Positions 46,036-58,150 of a stretch of 64,000 nt of DNA are shown here, piece after piece (within the stretch, counting starts at the first letter, position 1; the number at the start of each line of letters is the position of its first letter). The stretch lies in NCBI GenBank assembly GCA_002105175.1, contig MCGE01000010.1:124001-188000 (forward strand), in the 5' to 3' direction. The translations under genes and the position numbers were made by a program. The notes under the pieces were generated by a model. It ran no database searches and was not told the DNA's origin. It saw only the letters and a program-made list of their open reading frames with translations. This DNA is from Absidia repens. Lineage: Eukaryota; Mucoromycota; Mucoromycetes; Mucorales; Cunninghamellaceae.

Positions 46036-46831
46036 GAGAAAGGCAAAAGAAGGTTCCAAGGGACACATTCTTTCTAGATATTGTATGGTTACACACATTG
46101 CAATAACGATGCAATTTCATTTTCCCGGCGAAATGGTAATTGTGGGATCCTACTGAATTTTTAGCAAGACAACAAGGGTCACCAATTCTATCCGCTTATT
46201 GTCAGATGTTTATAGGCATGTACGTGTAATATTTTCAAGATTTATGCTCGTATACTATTGAACAGATACGTGTGCATTTTTTCGTTGTGATTTTCTTTAA
46301 CATTATATATGACACTATTGCTCATCACCTTTCCTCGAGAATCTATTGATAAAATGCCAAACTTGATCTTCCATCAAAATCGAGCACAAAAAAAGTGACC
46401 TTTCTCGTGGCCGCCCATATCCTATATATGAAAAAATACTACATAATATCTAGAATACGAATCACGAGACAGATGACGGCATTCTTTGTTTAGTGTTAAT
46501 GTATTGAAGCAGCTGAGCATTGACCATATGTTTTAATATAAAAAAGTTTGATATAACGTATATAATCATATAACTATATTTATAACGAAATAAAAAAGAG
46601 TAGAAACCATAATATGGATTTGTTTTATTTGATAAGGTTATACAATAATAATATGAATGCATGAAGTATACAAAATGAAGGGGAATAATACTATACAAAA
46701 CAAAAATAAAAAATAAAAAAGAAAAAAGAACATGGAGAGAGAATAGAAGGTATCAATGAGTGTAACTATATTACTATAAATCATAAAAATGGAAGGCAAA
46801 GACATGATGGAATACAAGGAAAAGACAGTCT
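46036..46831. other. 3' flank of the ZIP transporter gene
   Basis: AT-rich; frames are short and without domains. The stretch next to 46831 contains the likely 3' untranslated region of the minus-strand transporter. Confidence 0.4.
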
Positions 46832-47220
46832 TTATGCCCACAAACCAATGAGAGCCATAATACCAGCACCAATATACATAGACAAAAAGCAAACACATTT
46901 TCGTGATGCTGATGATTTTCTGAATTCTTGACTGTGGTTGATTTCCAAGCTCATCAGCGAGACGTAGGCATTGTACAATAGAATACCGGCCGACAATGAA
47001 TCCAAAATAGCGCTGGATAATACACTTGAGGAAGAGTTGGGGTTGAAGGATGAGTGAATACCAATACCAATACTGATTCCGATAGGAGTCATAACAATGT
47101 AAAGCATACCCATAATAAATGGACGGACCCAACTTCCTCGACAGACTTCATTGACCCGAGTACCAAGAGCGATCCCTTCAAAAAACTACGAGTAAATAAT
47201 ATCCCGAAAATTAGTCAACA

Positions 47221-47251
<31 letters not shown>

Positions 47252-48418
47252 GTTCGTAAATTCCTTACCTGATGGAAGATCAAAGCTATCAAAAGAGTAG
47301 TAAATTCAGTCATTTGTGTGTTTGCCAATGTAATACCGATGATGATACTGTGCATTACAATTCCCAATTCCAGTATGATGGTGTTGATATCCTTGAATGC
47401 GTTTTCGTTATCTAAAAATCCAGCACTATGCACGTGTCCATGATGATGGTTTTGACCTTCTTGTTGTCGTTGATCATTTTTTTCGTAGACGAATTGGGCA
47501 GTTGTGGCAGATGAACCCATAGATGCTGTATTACCAAGCGGCGGTCGCCCAGTCGTGATCGTAACGGCATGGTTGATGGTGTTATTACTGCACTCGTGAT
47601 TACTGTTGTCCGCTTCACAATCGACATTTATTTCATCTGCACAGTCTTGTTTTTGTGCAAGTAATCGATCGACATTGCTGACAGCTGCTAATTCCAAGAG
47701 TTGTAACGCGAAGGAGGAGATCATACAAAAAACACCCGCAAAAGCCCCATACGTTTTCCAACCTTCGGCAAGACATGGGCTGGAGAAATTATCCATCGCC
47801 TCAGGGAGCAGATGCACAAAAGCAGTGGCTAGGAGGACACCAGTACCAACTATTTTGCAAAAATGATTTATAAAAAAAAAGGAGTGTAAGAGAACATATA
47901 TCACATAGTAATGTATTGTGCTTACAAAATTTGCCGATAGTTAATATCCAATCCTGCAAACTGCCTTCGCTGTAAGGTCGAATACGATGAATGATCATAG
48001 GAGTGAACGTCCCTAAAATAAAAATATCGAGCTTTAGTCTAAAATGAAGAGGTATCGGGTAACGATGACATATGCAGCCATGTGTGAAATTTTGCCTCAC
48101 CTAAAGCACTTGTTATAAGAATTATAAAGATAGATCCTACTCGTAATCCCATGTTGTAGTCATCGAGTGATTCGGCCGAGCAAGCATCCTGTTCAGCAAC
48201 TAATGACATACAGCAATAGTATCAAATAAAATATATATTAAATAAGAGGTTAAAAAGACGAATAATCTCAAATAGTCAACATATTATAAACTTTTTTTTT
48301 TTTTTTTTTTTGAAATAGGTAGGGAGTCAAAAAAATTACCTTCTTGGGCGTTGGCAGATAAAACCAATATTAATATAATGGATAAAATATAAATGATACG
48401 AGGGTATTGTAAGTACAT
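46832..48418 (-). CDS. ZIP-family zinc/iron transporter
   Basis: Five exons on the minus strand: 48340-48418, 48101-48199, 47926-48012, 47269-47849, 46832-47185. They give 399 aa in phase. Residues 1-25 form a signal peptide (IIYILSIILILVLSANAQE). ZIP helices follow: RVGSIFIILITSALGTFTP, FGTGVLLATAFVHLLPEAM (metal-site His in the FVHLLPEA motif), a long loop with HHHGHVH before helix IV, LELGIVMHSIIIGITLA (core HS...G motif) and LIALIFHQFFEGIALGTR (HQxFEG motif). The chain ends in a hydrophobic helix (SMYIGAGIMALIGLWA). Fungal Zrt1/Zrt2 relatives import zinc across the plasma membrane. The cytosolic His-rich loop is typical. Shares a divergent promoter with the ChaC gene. Confidence 0.95.
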
Positions 48419-48937
48419 GAACCAACTTGGTAAATCAATAGGGAAAGGAGTGGGGAGAGAAGAGAGAAATGGATAAAGAGTTTAACAAAAAAGAGAAGAA
48501 AAAGAAAGCAGAAAAAATAAGAAAGGGTTACTACTCTTCATTACTGATTTGTCTCGGATAATGAAGACTGAGAAAGAATCAAGCCAATAAGGTGCATAAA
48601 TTTCAATGGGTGATACCATCAAAAATTTCAATCACGAGTCACACTTTCTTGTTTAGTGTTCTTAAAGTGGAAGATCTTTGGCATAAAAGGGGTTGAGATC
48701 ATTCGCTTGTAAATACAATGAAACATTTACATTTTTTCAAGAAATAAAAAAAACCTTATACTATTGAAAAACCAACAGCAATGACATGTTTTTATTCATA
48801 TGCTCTCAAACATTCTACAAATTTGCCCTGGGTCGCAGATGACACACGGAGTTTAAAACATACTCAAATCCAATAGGGTTGGCAATCCTTTTCTTTTTCT
48901 TTTTTTTTTTTTTGCCTGCTCCAACAACTTTTTTTTT
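48419..48937. promoter_or_regulatory. divergent promoter, ZIP transporter / ChaC
   Basis: 519 bp between the start codons of two outward-facing genes. Both core promoters must lie here. It is AT-rich with T/A tracts beside each start (TTTTTTTTTT at 48901-48913 near the ChaC start). No binding site could be assigned with confidence. Confidence 0.5.
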
Positions 48938-50052
48938 ATGACTCTAGATTCGACGACTGAAGCTACAACAACACTCGATACAACTATACCACAAGATATA
49001 TGGGTATTTGGTTATGGGTCATTAATATGGAAGCCCCCTATTCATTACGAAGCCAAGTAAGAATCTAAACATTTAAAAGAAGCTGCATATGCTGACAACA
49101 TATTGTCCTGAATGGATATGTCATAGGGTTGTGGGTTATATCAAAAACTATGTCCGTCGCTTTTGGCAGGTAACTATATTGAATACGAGTGAGGACAATT
49201 CTTTTTAGAAATCTATTAAATTTATTATTTACTCTCCCATTATGATAATATAGGAAAGTCATGATCATCGTGGTACACCTGAAAAACCAGGACGAGTGGT
49301 TACTTTAATCCCTTATGATGAATGGAAGCTGACTGAAGATATGGTAAAGGAGAATATTATAGCAGAATTTTTAGTGTGTGCTGTCACTGACAATTAATAT
49401 ATATATGTATACATATCTCTTTAACTGACCTAGCATGGACATGACAATGTAACTTGGGGCACAGCATTTAAAATCCCGTCCACAGATGTTGAAGCGACTC
49501 GTGCGTACCTCGATCATCGAGAAAAGGTAAATCAATGATATCCAATCCGATTATTTTCTCTCACACTGTTCTATAGAATGGATATACCGTGCACAATGTA
49601 GATGTCTATAGTGCTGAATCTGATACCGTGCCGACTGTCAAAGATGTAAGTGTGGTTAAAAGGAAATATATTAATGATTAGTCATATGATTGATATAGTA
49701 ACATGAAGGGGGGGTTTACATTGGTTATGTGTTTAGGCTATGGTTTATATTGCAACAACTGATAATGAAGCCTATGTAGGACCTGCACCTATGGAAGCGA
49801 TTGCACAACAAATTTATGAAACTCACGGTAAGGGACTTGATAGAAGCGATCTATATGTAAAGCAATATATGTACTATTCAACAAATCAATCTTTTTAAAT
49901 ATAATGTAGGTCCTTCTGGGTGGAATGCTGAGTACTTACTAAATTTGGCAGTGGCTCTACGTGAAATTTCCCCTGAAGCCCGCGATGACCATCTATTTGA
50001 ATTAGAACGACTGGTCCAACACCTGATCAATAGTTCCACTTCTCTCAACTAG
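48938..50052 (+). CDS. ChaC-type gamma-glutamylcyclotransferase (glutathione-degrading)
   Basis: Seven exons (48938-49056, 49127-49169, 49254-49343, 49434-49526, 49577-49645, 49737-49827, 49910-50052) give 215 aa, matching family size. The glycine-rich YGSL substrate loop is at 26-29 ([13 protein letters not shown]). [28 protein letters not shown] and WGTAFKIP are family blocks, and the likely catalytic Glu is E114 in YLDHREK. The C-terminal blocks are [15 protein letters not shown] and [13 protein letters not shown]. Family members (yeast Gcg1, mammalian CHAC) split glutathione into 5-oxoproline and Cys-Gly in the cytosol. A short family A end lies about 150 bp past the stop. Confidence 0.95.
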
Positions 50053-50196
50053 TTTACAATTAGAACATATTAGATTAGATATATTTTGACTTGCCCTATT
50101 TGTTAATTTAGTGAATTATAGTTTTGTTATTTGTATTTTGAAAATAAAATTGAAGTCATCCCTTTTATCCAAATACAAATGGTCTCTTTTTTTGTA

Positions 50197-50275
50197 TAGC
50201 ATTTAAGCTCTGGCGCTTCACTGGAGCCTATGGAAGCCTTCGAGTTTACTAGATGTCAGGGTGGGGGGGGGGAGT
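50197..50275 (-). repeat. short family A end relic
   Basis: TTTAAGCTCTGGCGCTTCAC, TGGAGCCTATGG and GAGTTTACTAGATGTCAGGG match the first about 80 bp of family A copies starting AATAAACGCTCTGGCG. The rest of the element is absent. Confidence 0.55.
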
Positions 50276-51180
50276 GTCCGACAAGCCACACTATCGCGCG
50301 ACCTTCGGATCGCATATAAAATCACTCATTGTATTTTGTAGTTATAGAATTTGTCACATTATCCTCTTTAACAATTTTTTTTTTGAATAAAAACCATTTT
50401 ACTTTTAATACTCATTTGTTTGTCTTTGTTTATTGTCTTGTTCTTTGCCTATATATGTATATTTTGGTCATAAGAAAAAAAAAAAACTCATCATCGTAGG
50501 CGATCTTCCAGAAAAAGTCATCTCCAACTGTCGATATATATATATATATATATAAATCAGTATGTGTACAATTTTGCGGTACACTTCAACCAGAAGGGCA
50601 AAATTCATCCGTCTAGGCTTGCCTGCCAAACGTTCCAAACTTCGACGCAAGGCACAGAACGATCTAAAATTCGAAAACGTTCTTAAAACACTGAAATGAT
50701 GGTTAGAGTCTTTCGTATTTATACTTTCATTTATCACAAAAATTATGAAATTTCAAATCTGAGTTGAAATAAAAAATGGTAAGGATCAATATTGAACAGT
50801 GGCGAAGGAATACTGTCCCTGTTTTACAGAGTCCTTGCAAAAAGACTTGGAAGCTGTTACGCCATTCCATCACATTTGGCCATCAAACCTCGTACGGAAG
50901 TATTAGCTGAATAGTATTCTTATTTCTAATTCTCCGCCATTGACCATCATACTTTATTGCTATAGGTGCTGGAAGTACAGTACATTGAACTCGGTTCACA
51001 AGAAAGGCCGACTAACAAAATAATGCGCGTAGTTCAGAAATTCTCCCCAAAGCGTCACCGAAATCATCGACGTATATGGTATACTATTCAATTCATACCT
51101 TATCATACATCCAAAACAAAAGACTTGCTAGGTATCCGATGGGTATAATAATAGAGTTTGATAGCTAAAAAAAAAAAAAG
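50276..51180. other. intergenic, no gene recognised
   Basis: Contains a TATATA microsatellite (about 50535-50554). A short plus-strand frame from 50776 (about 45 codons) and others near 50966 have no recognisable domain and no splice context that joins them convincingly. Confidence 0.4.
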
Positions 51181-52240
51181 CGGATATATTCTATTGAAGC
51201 ATAATCATATACTGCGAAGGTCAACCCTAACCAAGAGATCTAATGGAGTTAGCATGAGAAAGGCTAATAGGGTATTTGGAGGATAATCTACACAAACCTA
51301 ATGGATCGATTGTAAAATATGGACTAATATACAGTACTGCACAAGACCTGAGAACGATTAAAGAGATATATGTTATTGAAACACAACAATGGTCAACACT
51401 AATAAAATGGGGCGATGGTTTTAACAAAGCGATTTATGCACAACATATGAGAGAGACTAATGGGACGTTCTTCATTGAAGCATGTAAAAAGAGACATATT
51501 TTATTCAGGTGTATTTACAAACTATGGATAACCTAATGTTAAACTAAGCTAATGAAGGCTTTCAGAAAGACAATTTACGGTGTTCTCAGATCCCAGATCC
51601 AAATTGAAAGGGTTTCCCCATGCCTTTTCTAATCCTGTTTTGAAAACCCTTCCAAACTAGTCCTGACACTATATCAATTCCACCATAACCCCATGGGGAC
51701 ACAAATGTGAAGACTAAAGAAAGAAAAAGAAGAAAAAGAAAAGAAAGACAGCGGAAAATAAAATGGGAGAAAAATAATAATTCACGTGGGCGGGATTTGA
51801 AACATCTTTTTTTGCTGTCGTTCTTGTTTCACGATTAGTGGATACAAAAAAGGAACACCCTCTTTTTTACAGACATATATTACCATGCTACATGACCAAC
51901 ACGGTATTAATTTATCATGCTAAAGACCTCGACCATTCAGCGTCGGATTTCTCCCTAAATAACAGCAATTGACAGCATTGTAGATCTATTTTTTCTTCTA
52001 AACAGTGGCCTACACCACGCAACGCGGGGACTTGGCGGTTGATTATCCTATTTCTTCTTACAGCAACCTACACCATTCAACATTAGAGGTTTTTTTTAAA
52101 GCAATACCACCATTCGACATCGACAACATGGTGGCTTTATTCTCGTGACGCAACTGTCACGATGCCTTTGCATTTCCCTGCTATTTAAAATAGCCGAGAA
52201 ACCTACATCCACCGTAGTTTATGTCTATTGAGTTTTTTCA
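51181..52240 (+). repeat. family B repeat, copy 3
   Basis: GAGAGACTAATGGGACGTTC (about 51450), CATATTTTATTCAG, GTTAAACTAAGCTAATGAAGG, core about 51590-51625 (AGATCCAAATTGAAAGGG, TTTCCCCATG), CCAAACTAGTCCTGACACTA, GAAAGAAAAAGAAGAAAAAG tract, CACGTGGGCGGGATTTGAAAC. The tail has CGACAACATGGTGGCTTTAT near 52117-52140, as in copy 1. Non-coding. Confidence 0.55.
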
Positions 52241-52898
52241 AATAAAAAATCATAAACAAAATATTAAAATTGTCATCAACTGTGTAAGAGAGCAAATTTA
52301 CAAAAAAAAACAAAAAGTAATATACCCATTACTACAAGACCTTGAATACATCGTTAATGCTATGGGAATATAGGCAGTCCTTGCTCCAAAGTTATTCAAT
52401 GCATTCACAATGAAAAAAAAAAACCTCCCCCTGCAGCAACAACAGGCATATGTATGATGCAAAAATTAAATGTGTAAATTACAGACTGCTATTGATAAGG
52501 CAAGACAATGTGATACTTCAATACCCTTTTATATCCTGTCGACACACCAAAAATCTGACACCACACTGAAGCCAACTTGATTCCGGATCATGATCAAAAA
52601 TCTTATTCCCATATTATAAACAAGCATACTCTAATTGCCTCCACTATATCAATATCCAGTCCTCTCAAACCCATATTACCTATTTTACTCTTCATACCTA
52701 ACACTTTCCTCCAAAAACAAAAGATTCAGCGAAGTATGAGAATATGTTCTTTATTATAAAATAACAAAATATGATGATAATTGGAAATATAACTAGTAAC
52801 ATCATATCAAGTAAACCGGGAAGATAGAATGTATGAAAGAGATAATGCTAATCTAATTACCATAAGGAATGATCTAAACGATTACTAATAATACCTGC
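52241..52898. other. 3' flank of the SH3 gene
   Basis: AT-rich, no recognised gene or repeat. Confidence 0.4.
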
Positions 52899-53971
52899 TT
52901 AAAAGAGGGCATGCGCAGCTTCACTACCAACTGTAAAAAAAGGGAGAAGGTCAGTTCATTTTCAATGATTATAACAATCATTTCTTTTTATCCCTTGAAT
53001 TGTACTTACTTGTACCACCAAAGCCGTATGTTGCAGCAGTAGCGAGTTGCCCACCTACTTTATGAAATAATCCAGAAGCCTTGCTGGCAGCACCTGAGGA
53101 CTCGGCAGGTTGTTCAGGAGCAGGCTGAGTGGGAGGAGGGGTATAGCCAGCGTTATTGTATTGTTGTGGTTGTTGTTGTTGAGGAGGAGGGGGAGGATAA
53201 GCATATGAATTGGGACCCATAGCATTGCTTGAAGGTGTCGCAGGAGGAGGAGGGTAGGCATAGGTATTAGTGGAAGCAGCTGGGGGAGGTAAATTTGAAG
53301 AAGGTGGCTGGCCCATTGAAGGAGGAGGAGGAGGCATGGAATTTCTAGCAGGTGTTGAAGGCGGTGTGGACTTTTCCTGACGTGGAGCGCTAAAACAAAG
53401 AAATTAGAAAACGTGTTTTTTTTTTAATCTACCAGTAAATTAACTTACATGCATTTCTGGACATAGCCACTAGGGAACAGACCAGTACGTCCTTGAAGTG
53501 AGCCCTTCCACCAATCATTGTTTACTAAAAATATATTATAATAAATATATTTTATAAATAATTGTCACTATAATCAAACGATATTTTTTTTTTATTACCA
53601 TGTTCAGTCACTTGAATAATATCACCCTGTCGGAAGCTTAAGTCTTGAGGATTTTGTCCTTGGAAGTCATACAGAGCTTCGACGGATTCCAAAGAAGTAG
53701 CAGCCGAGTAGTTTGGAGGAGGAGGAGGAGGAGTACCGGAATTATTGTTGTAATTAGCAGCGGGCGATGGCATGGCGCCTTTGTTGGAATAAGGAGAGCC
53801 GGCACTATAAGAAGAACCAGTGTTGTTGTCGCTCAAATGAGTAGGCAAAATATGAAGGATATCATTATAAGCTTGTGTGTTGATATATTGGTGAGATTTC
53901 AAAAAGTCCAAGTCCTTTTGAATAGATTGAAGTACGTGATTAGCCAAAGCTGTATTGTCTCTAGACGCCAT
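52899..53971 (-). CDS. SH3-domain actin-patch protein, Lsb1/Pin3 type
   Basis: Four exons on the minus strand (53599-53971, 53449-53524, 53010-53389, 52899-52930) give 286 aa. An N-terminal helical segment (about 1-45) precedes a Ser/Asn/Pro linker with PPPPPP. The SH3 domain at about 97-150 shows ALYDF, LSFRQGDII, WWKGSL and GLFPSGYV. The C-terminal half is Pro/Gln/Tyr-rich (AYPPPPATP, YAYPPPPPQQQQPQQ) and ends with a small conserved module, GLFHKVGGQLATAATYGF..GSEAAHALF; the last ten residues are in a tiny final exon. Yeast Lsb1 and Pin3 share this layout and bind the WASP homologue Las17. The Q/N-rich tail recalls the prion-related tail of Pin3. Start chosen at MASRDN because the upstream frame is unrelated. 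Confidence 0.9.
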
Positions 53972-55178
53972 TTTTGTGAGAAGATAAAAATAAAAGAGTA
54001 AAAAAAGGAGAAACGGAATTTTTTTTTCCATCCTTTTATATTGCAGAACAAAAAAAAAGGGGACCCTGAGCCGCTGTTCCGAAACTCCGCCAAACGCCAA
54101 GAAAGGACAGATGTGGTGTAAAAGTATATTTGAAACGCAGGTTGGTAGAATTCCAGTACAATTTATCTCGGATGAGTATTTTTCCCTTCAAAAACGGGTA
54201 ATCTGCCCATGAAATGGCACATAATTGATTCCATTTTTAACTTTTCTCCCCACAATGCTGATATCCTGGGATAAAAATATTTTTTATTTGTACACTCCGC
54301 CAATATACGTTACTGTAATAAAACGAAAAAGTATACCGAGTTTTATTATTATTGTTATTGCTGTTGTATTTCAACTGGAGGCTCGTTCTCCTTTCATTGT
54401 ATTCTGCTTTATTTATAAAAGTTAAACGACATGAAACTACTGGAAAATCGCTTGAACATCTTGAACATTGTACTTGATATAGGGAATTGGCTCATTTAAA
54501 ACCGCCGAAAGCTCCACCTTGAACTTCGCAAAGATGGTAAGACAAGTTGAATTAGATAAATAAATACCTGCTCTATTTATCTTGACTAGCGTTCAATAAA
54601 TTTTGGTCAGATGCGGTTGACTATGTAATATCACATAAGAAAAAGCTGGGCGAATTTAGATAATGGATAAGGGAACATGTCATTTTTTTGCAGTAGACTA
54701 CTGCTATTTAATGACACAAACTATTGCGGTAAGTAAGATCAGTCTGCAAACAATCAGCAGCCACATTATTGATTTTTTTTTTTTCATTTTTCGCACTACG
54801 TAGATCAACAGGAAACCGCGATCGTGACGCTGAAAATATTGAAGAAGATTGTGGTAATGACATGGGATAGGCCATGGATGAATAATATGTAGAAATTGGT
54901 GTGCCGAAAACAAGTTTCCCACCTATGATGGCATGAGTTGTCGTTATGCTTGTTAATTTCTGGTAATTTCATTGGCTGGATTTCTTGATGTGCCTTTGAA
55001 AAATTTTCAGTCGCGATTTTTTTTTTTTTTTTTCTTTCACCATAAACCTCTTGTTTTTGCAAACAGCGCCCCACTTCTCTCCCAACATCTTCTGACTCTA
55101 GAAGTTTCCTGATCCTCCCTCATCCCTTTGATCTATCTTTGTCCGTCAATTTGCATTATCACGAACCATCTTCATAAG
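53972..55178. promoter_or_regulatory. divergent upstream region, SH3 gene / KH gene
   Basis: About 1.3 kb between the two start codons. The right end (about 55066-55178) is pyrimidine-rich and likely the 5' untranslated exon of the KH gene. No other gene is recognised; short frames lack domains. Confidence 0.45.
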
Positions 55179-55269
55179 GTAAGCCAATTAATAGTGACAA
55201 ACCTGAAATTAGCGTCTACCGCGAACGTTTGAACTGACAACATCATCCTGATCACTTCGTTCTTACTAG
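55179..55269 (+). other. putative 5' UTR intron of the KH gene
   Basis: CATAAG|GTAAGCC donor at 55179 and CTTACTAG acceptor at 55268-55269, three bases before the start codon. Size (91 bp) and signals match the coding introns around it. Confidence 0.55.
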
Positions 55270-55272
55270 AAT

Positions 55273-56507
55273 ATGTCTCAACCTTCAAACACTTCTGATC
55301 ATCTTGACGATCGTTATTCTGAACAGTCTTCTTCTCAACAAGAAGGTATCTCTCATACACAAGACGACCATGGTCTTTTGACCTTGCGCTCTTTGGTATC
55401 CACTAAAGAAGCTGGTGTTATTATCGGCAAAGGTATAGCGTAGTACATCTTGAACAAATTAAGTGATATTTTAAGTTTGAATTTCTCACATTTACAATTT
55501 TCTAGGTGGAAAAAATGTTGCTGAACTTCGTGAGGCAACTGGTGTGAAAGCTGGTGTTTCCAAGGTGGTTATGGGAGTACATGATCGTGTTCTGACTATC
55601 AATGGTACTTTAGAAGGTGTGGCCAAGGTATGGTATATATATTTAAAATGTAATGTTCTTATTTGAACTTGGTCAGGTTTCCTATATACTAATGGCTCTT
55701 CCGTAGGCTTATTCTTCAATGGCTCAAACTTTGTTAGAAAATCCTGTTTCTGCTGGGATTCCTCAAATCTCCTCTACAAATACCACCCATACCGCTGGAA
55801 ACGCTATGGTGACACTTCGTTTATTAATCTCACACAACCTGATGGGCACTGTTATCGGACGTCAAGGAGCCAAAATCAAATACATTCAAGATGCTACCGG
55901 GGTACGTATGACAGCTTCGAAAACATTATTACCTCAATCTACCGAACGTGTCGTTGATGTACGTGGAACGATCGAAGGGATTCATGCTGCCATGCTGGAA
56001 ATTGGACGATGCTTGATGGAAGACAAGGAACGGGCGTACGGTACCATTCTTTACAACCCAACCAAAGCTGGCTCGTCTACCAATGGTGATCATCGTCGTG
56101 GATCTGCTGCAGCTGTCAACGGTGCGACAATGGAATTCGCTGGTAGTAGTGGTGGTGGCGAATATCAAGGTGGTGCGCGTCGCCGATCTTCTCATGCGAC
56201 CTTTTTAGATGACCCTAATGTCCGTACTCAGCACATTTCAATTCCTAGTGACATGGTTGGATGTATCATCGGCAAAGCTGGATCGAAAATCGCTGAAATT
56301 CGTCAACTATCTGGATCTCGTATTTCCATTGCTAAAATTCCTCACGATGAAACCGGTGAACGCATGTTTACTATTCAAGGGACCAATGAAGCCAATGAAC
56401 GTGCCCTCTATTTGCTCTATGATCAGTTGGAATCGGAAAAAGAACGTCGTCTTGAAGGTGTCACCACGGAAGAAGCGTTGGAAGTAAAAGAAACTCAACA
56501 ACAATAG
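55273..56507 (+). CDS. three-KH-domain RNA-binding protein (PCBP / Rnc1 / Pbp2-like)
   Basis: Three coding exons (55273-55432, 55506-55627, 55707-56507) give 360 aa. Three KH domains each carry the GxxG loop: VIIGKGGKNV (GKGG 52-55, split by intron 1), TVIGRQGAKI (GRQG 145-148) and CIIGKAGSKI (GKAG 283-286). A Gly/Ser/Arg-rich linker (about 216-256) separates KH2 and KH3, and the tail is acidic and ends in QQQ. The arrangement of two close KH domains plus one distal is that of poly(C)-binding proteins, yeast Pbp2/Hek2 and fission-yeast Rnc1. These bind C-rich single-stranded RNA and control mRNA stability or localisation. The specific target set is not inferable. Confidence 0.94.
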
Positions 56508-56668
56508 TCAAATGACGATTTTTGAAACCCCCCTTTCATTTTATAGCCTGTTTAGTTAGTTGCTTTTTTTTATTATTGATGTCGATGATTTGAATTACTT
56601 TGTGAATACCTTTTATTTTATTAATATTATTACTTCTTGTAATTAGTGTTATTTGTCATTCCCCCCCC

Positions 56669-56708
<40 letters not shown>

Positions 56709-57640
56709 GCACTCTGTTTTCCAACATGACTTCTATCCATATTATTTTATCATCTTCTCTCCCTCAAAATTATATTATATATATATGTATATATACATTT
56801 ATTTTTGGCTTCAATAAAAAAAAAAGATTGTGTACACAGATTTCTTTTGTCTGAATTAACAATTTGGCTTCAATGTAGTATATTTATTTCACTTTTTTCG
56901 ACTTCCTATTTTGAATGATTCTTTGTGTAATAGTGAGAGCAAAAGTGATATTCTTTTTTGTTATGAAAAAAAATAAATTAAACTCTGCATATGGGGTGTC
57001 AGAATATCGATATATATACATATATATATATAACAACAAAATAGTCACTATGTAGACTAAGTTCGACGTTACAGTGCATCATGAATAATTAAATTCTGGT
57101 CGATCATGCCAAAAAAACCAGTATAAAATAACACCCCCCACCAACCAGATCTTGTTGAAATTCGGCAAATATCATAATAAGAAAAATAGGTCACCAGTCA
57201 TTATTTTTAATGACCCCAAGCCTCTCAGGAACCACCATTTCCACCTCATGCCAGATCTAGCCATACCAGCCACCTCCACACTGTGAAACACCACACTACT
57301 ATGAGCATACTTGGCCCACCAAATTCCGTTTGAAACTGCTTATTGACAGCATACTCGCATAAACACACATAAAAATTTCCTCAATTTTCCCGTAACACTG
57401 CAGAATGAGCTATATATCAGCCAAAAACTGTATGAAAGCCGCAAAAACTGTCACTGTAGCAGGTATTAATAGTGCACATTTCAAGCACCCAACCAGCTTT
57501 CCAAATCCAAACCAATAAAAAATAATATATACTTATATCACACACACATTCACACAAACAGGCTCCACTACGTATTGAAGCAATCACTTTTGCTTATTCA
57601 AGAGGTATACCAATAAATAAATCAAGTCGCTCCATGTGAA
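56508..57640. other. 3' flank of the KH gene and AT-rich spacer
   Basis: Long T run (about 56672-56706) and AATAAA at 56813. About 57060-57560 is A/C-rich with no recognised feature. Confidence 0.4.
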
Positions 57641-58150
57641 TGGAATCTCTTATAGTAACTTGGGACGAACTAATGGAACATTTTCGTAAAGAAGGCAAAA
57701 AGACGCATATTTTATTGAGTTATGCATACAAACTATGACAAACTAGTATTAAACTAAGCTAATAAAAGTTCCAAAAAGCCCAACTAGGATGACCTAAATC
57801 CTGAAATCAAAATGAAAGAGTTTCCCCATGCATATCGTAATCCCTGAGTTGAAAACGTGTCTAAACTAAACTACACACTAATATAAGTCCATAATAATCC
57901 CATAGGGCCCATAATTGTGAAGAATTAACGAAAGAAAAGGATAGCAAGAGAAAGGAAAGAGAGCGGAAAAATAAAATGAGAGAAAATAAAATTCATGTGG
58001 GCGGGATTTGAACATTTTCTACAGACTCTGGTATTTTTTTTTACAACAATCAACACCATACAACAGTATCAATATGGTGGTTCTCTTATTATCAAAACAA
58101 CCGCTACAATTCAAAATCGATATCATGGAGGATCTGTCTCCCATTAAAAC
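57641..58150 (+). repeat. family B repeat, copy 4
   Basis: GACGAACTAATGGAACATTTTC, CATATTTTATTGAG, CAAACTAGTATTAAACTAAG, core about 57788-57832 (CTAAATCCTGAAATC, AATGAAAGAGTTTCCCC), GTCTAAACTAAACTACACAC, purine tract, CATGTGGGCGGGATTTGAAC. Tail with TATCATGGAGGATC. Non-coding. Confidence 0.55.

Noticed and set aside
50468..50737. Minus-strand frame of 89 codons
   Set aside because: Crosses a TATATA microsatellite and A/T runs; no domain or conserved pattern recognised.
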